In this document: in pieces, positions 13,808 through 13,900 of the stretch | Position numbering within the stretch: the first letter of the stretch is position 1 | How the letters are laid out: the number at the start of each line of letters is the position of its first letter | Assembly: GCA_051745935.1 (NCBI GenBank) | Contig: JBNJEM010000133.1 | Span: 1 to 13,900 of the forward strand | DNA length: 13,900 nucleotides | Origin: JBNJEM01 sp051745935 | Lineage (GTDB): Bacteria; Planctomycetota; Planctomycetia; Pirellulales; Pirellulaceae | Reading direction: 5' to 3' | Translations under genes and position numbers: made by a program | Notes under the pieces: generated by a model | Seen by the model: only the letters and a program-made list of their open reading frames with translations | The model's database searches: none | Told to the model about the DNA's origin: nothing

Positions 13808-13900
13808 CTGATGAAAAACCCGAAAATCGGACAAAATAGAACAAGTGGGTTGTCCCGAGTTTGTCGCGCGTGCTTGATTGAAGAGTGGAAGATTTCGCGA

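Noticed and set aside
13811..13900. Open frame from ATG 13811 to the window edge (MKNPKIGQNRTSGLSR...)
   Set aside because: Only 30 codons are visible, with no ribosome site and no recognisable sequence.

Overview
The window looks like a chromosomal segment of a planctomycete, most likely Pirellulales-like. This is an inference from GC-rich coding DNA, a secreted GH127 glycosidase with an added C-terminal module, an excisionase-type HTH fused to a PTS IIA domain, a TPR protein of planctomycete style, and long intergenic stretches full of dispersed repeats. No 16S rRNA or other marker gene is present, so the assignment is not firm.

Layout. The left edge may hold the first codons of a leftward gene (1-39). 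A 300-bp upstream region with a LacI-type palindrome precedes a secreted GH127 (DUF1680) beta-L-arabinofuranosidase-like enzyme (340-2691). An endonuclease III family DNA glycosylase follows closely (2731-3441). Convergent to it is a HTH + PTS EIIA regulatory protein (3571-4281, minus). A 1-kb repeat-rich gap leads to a divergent MurE-like Mur ligase (5336-6874). A second 1.1-kb repeat-rich gap follows, then a GntP-family permease on the minus strand (7982-9592), a third gap, class II fumarase fumC (10526-11950), a fourth gap filled by a repeat array, and a secreted TPR protein (12557-13705). Shine-Dalgarno sequences set several starts well inside the longest possible reading frames (Mur ligase, GntP permease, fumC, TPR protein).

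The genes do not form one pathway. GH127 and the glycosylase could be co-transcribed by spacing; the rest look like single-gene units. The most interesting content is between the genes. (1) A ~100-bp unit occurs nine times at four loci (2, 3, 3 and 1 copies). Its period is not a multiple of three, and its copies share a terminal stem and two internal hairpins with compensatory or wobble changes, so it looks like a structured RNA/DNA element in tandem arrays. (2) A separate ~85-bp element occurs at five loci, with covarying terminal arms; one copy is split by an array of the 100-bp unit. (3) A 145-bp REPIN-like doublet has perfect 25-bp inverted ends. (4) A 97-bp unit is perfectly duplicated in tandem. 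(5) Two perfect hairpins lie side by side. No transposase, CRISPR array, tRNA or rRNA was found. The Mur ligase is also unusual because residues that contact diaminopimelate in canonical MurE are replaced.
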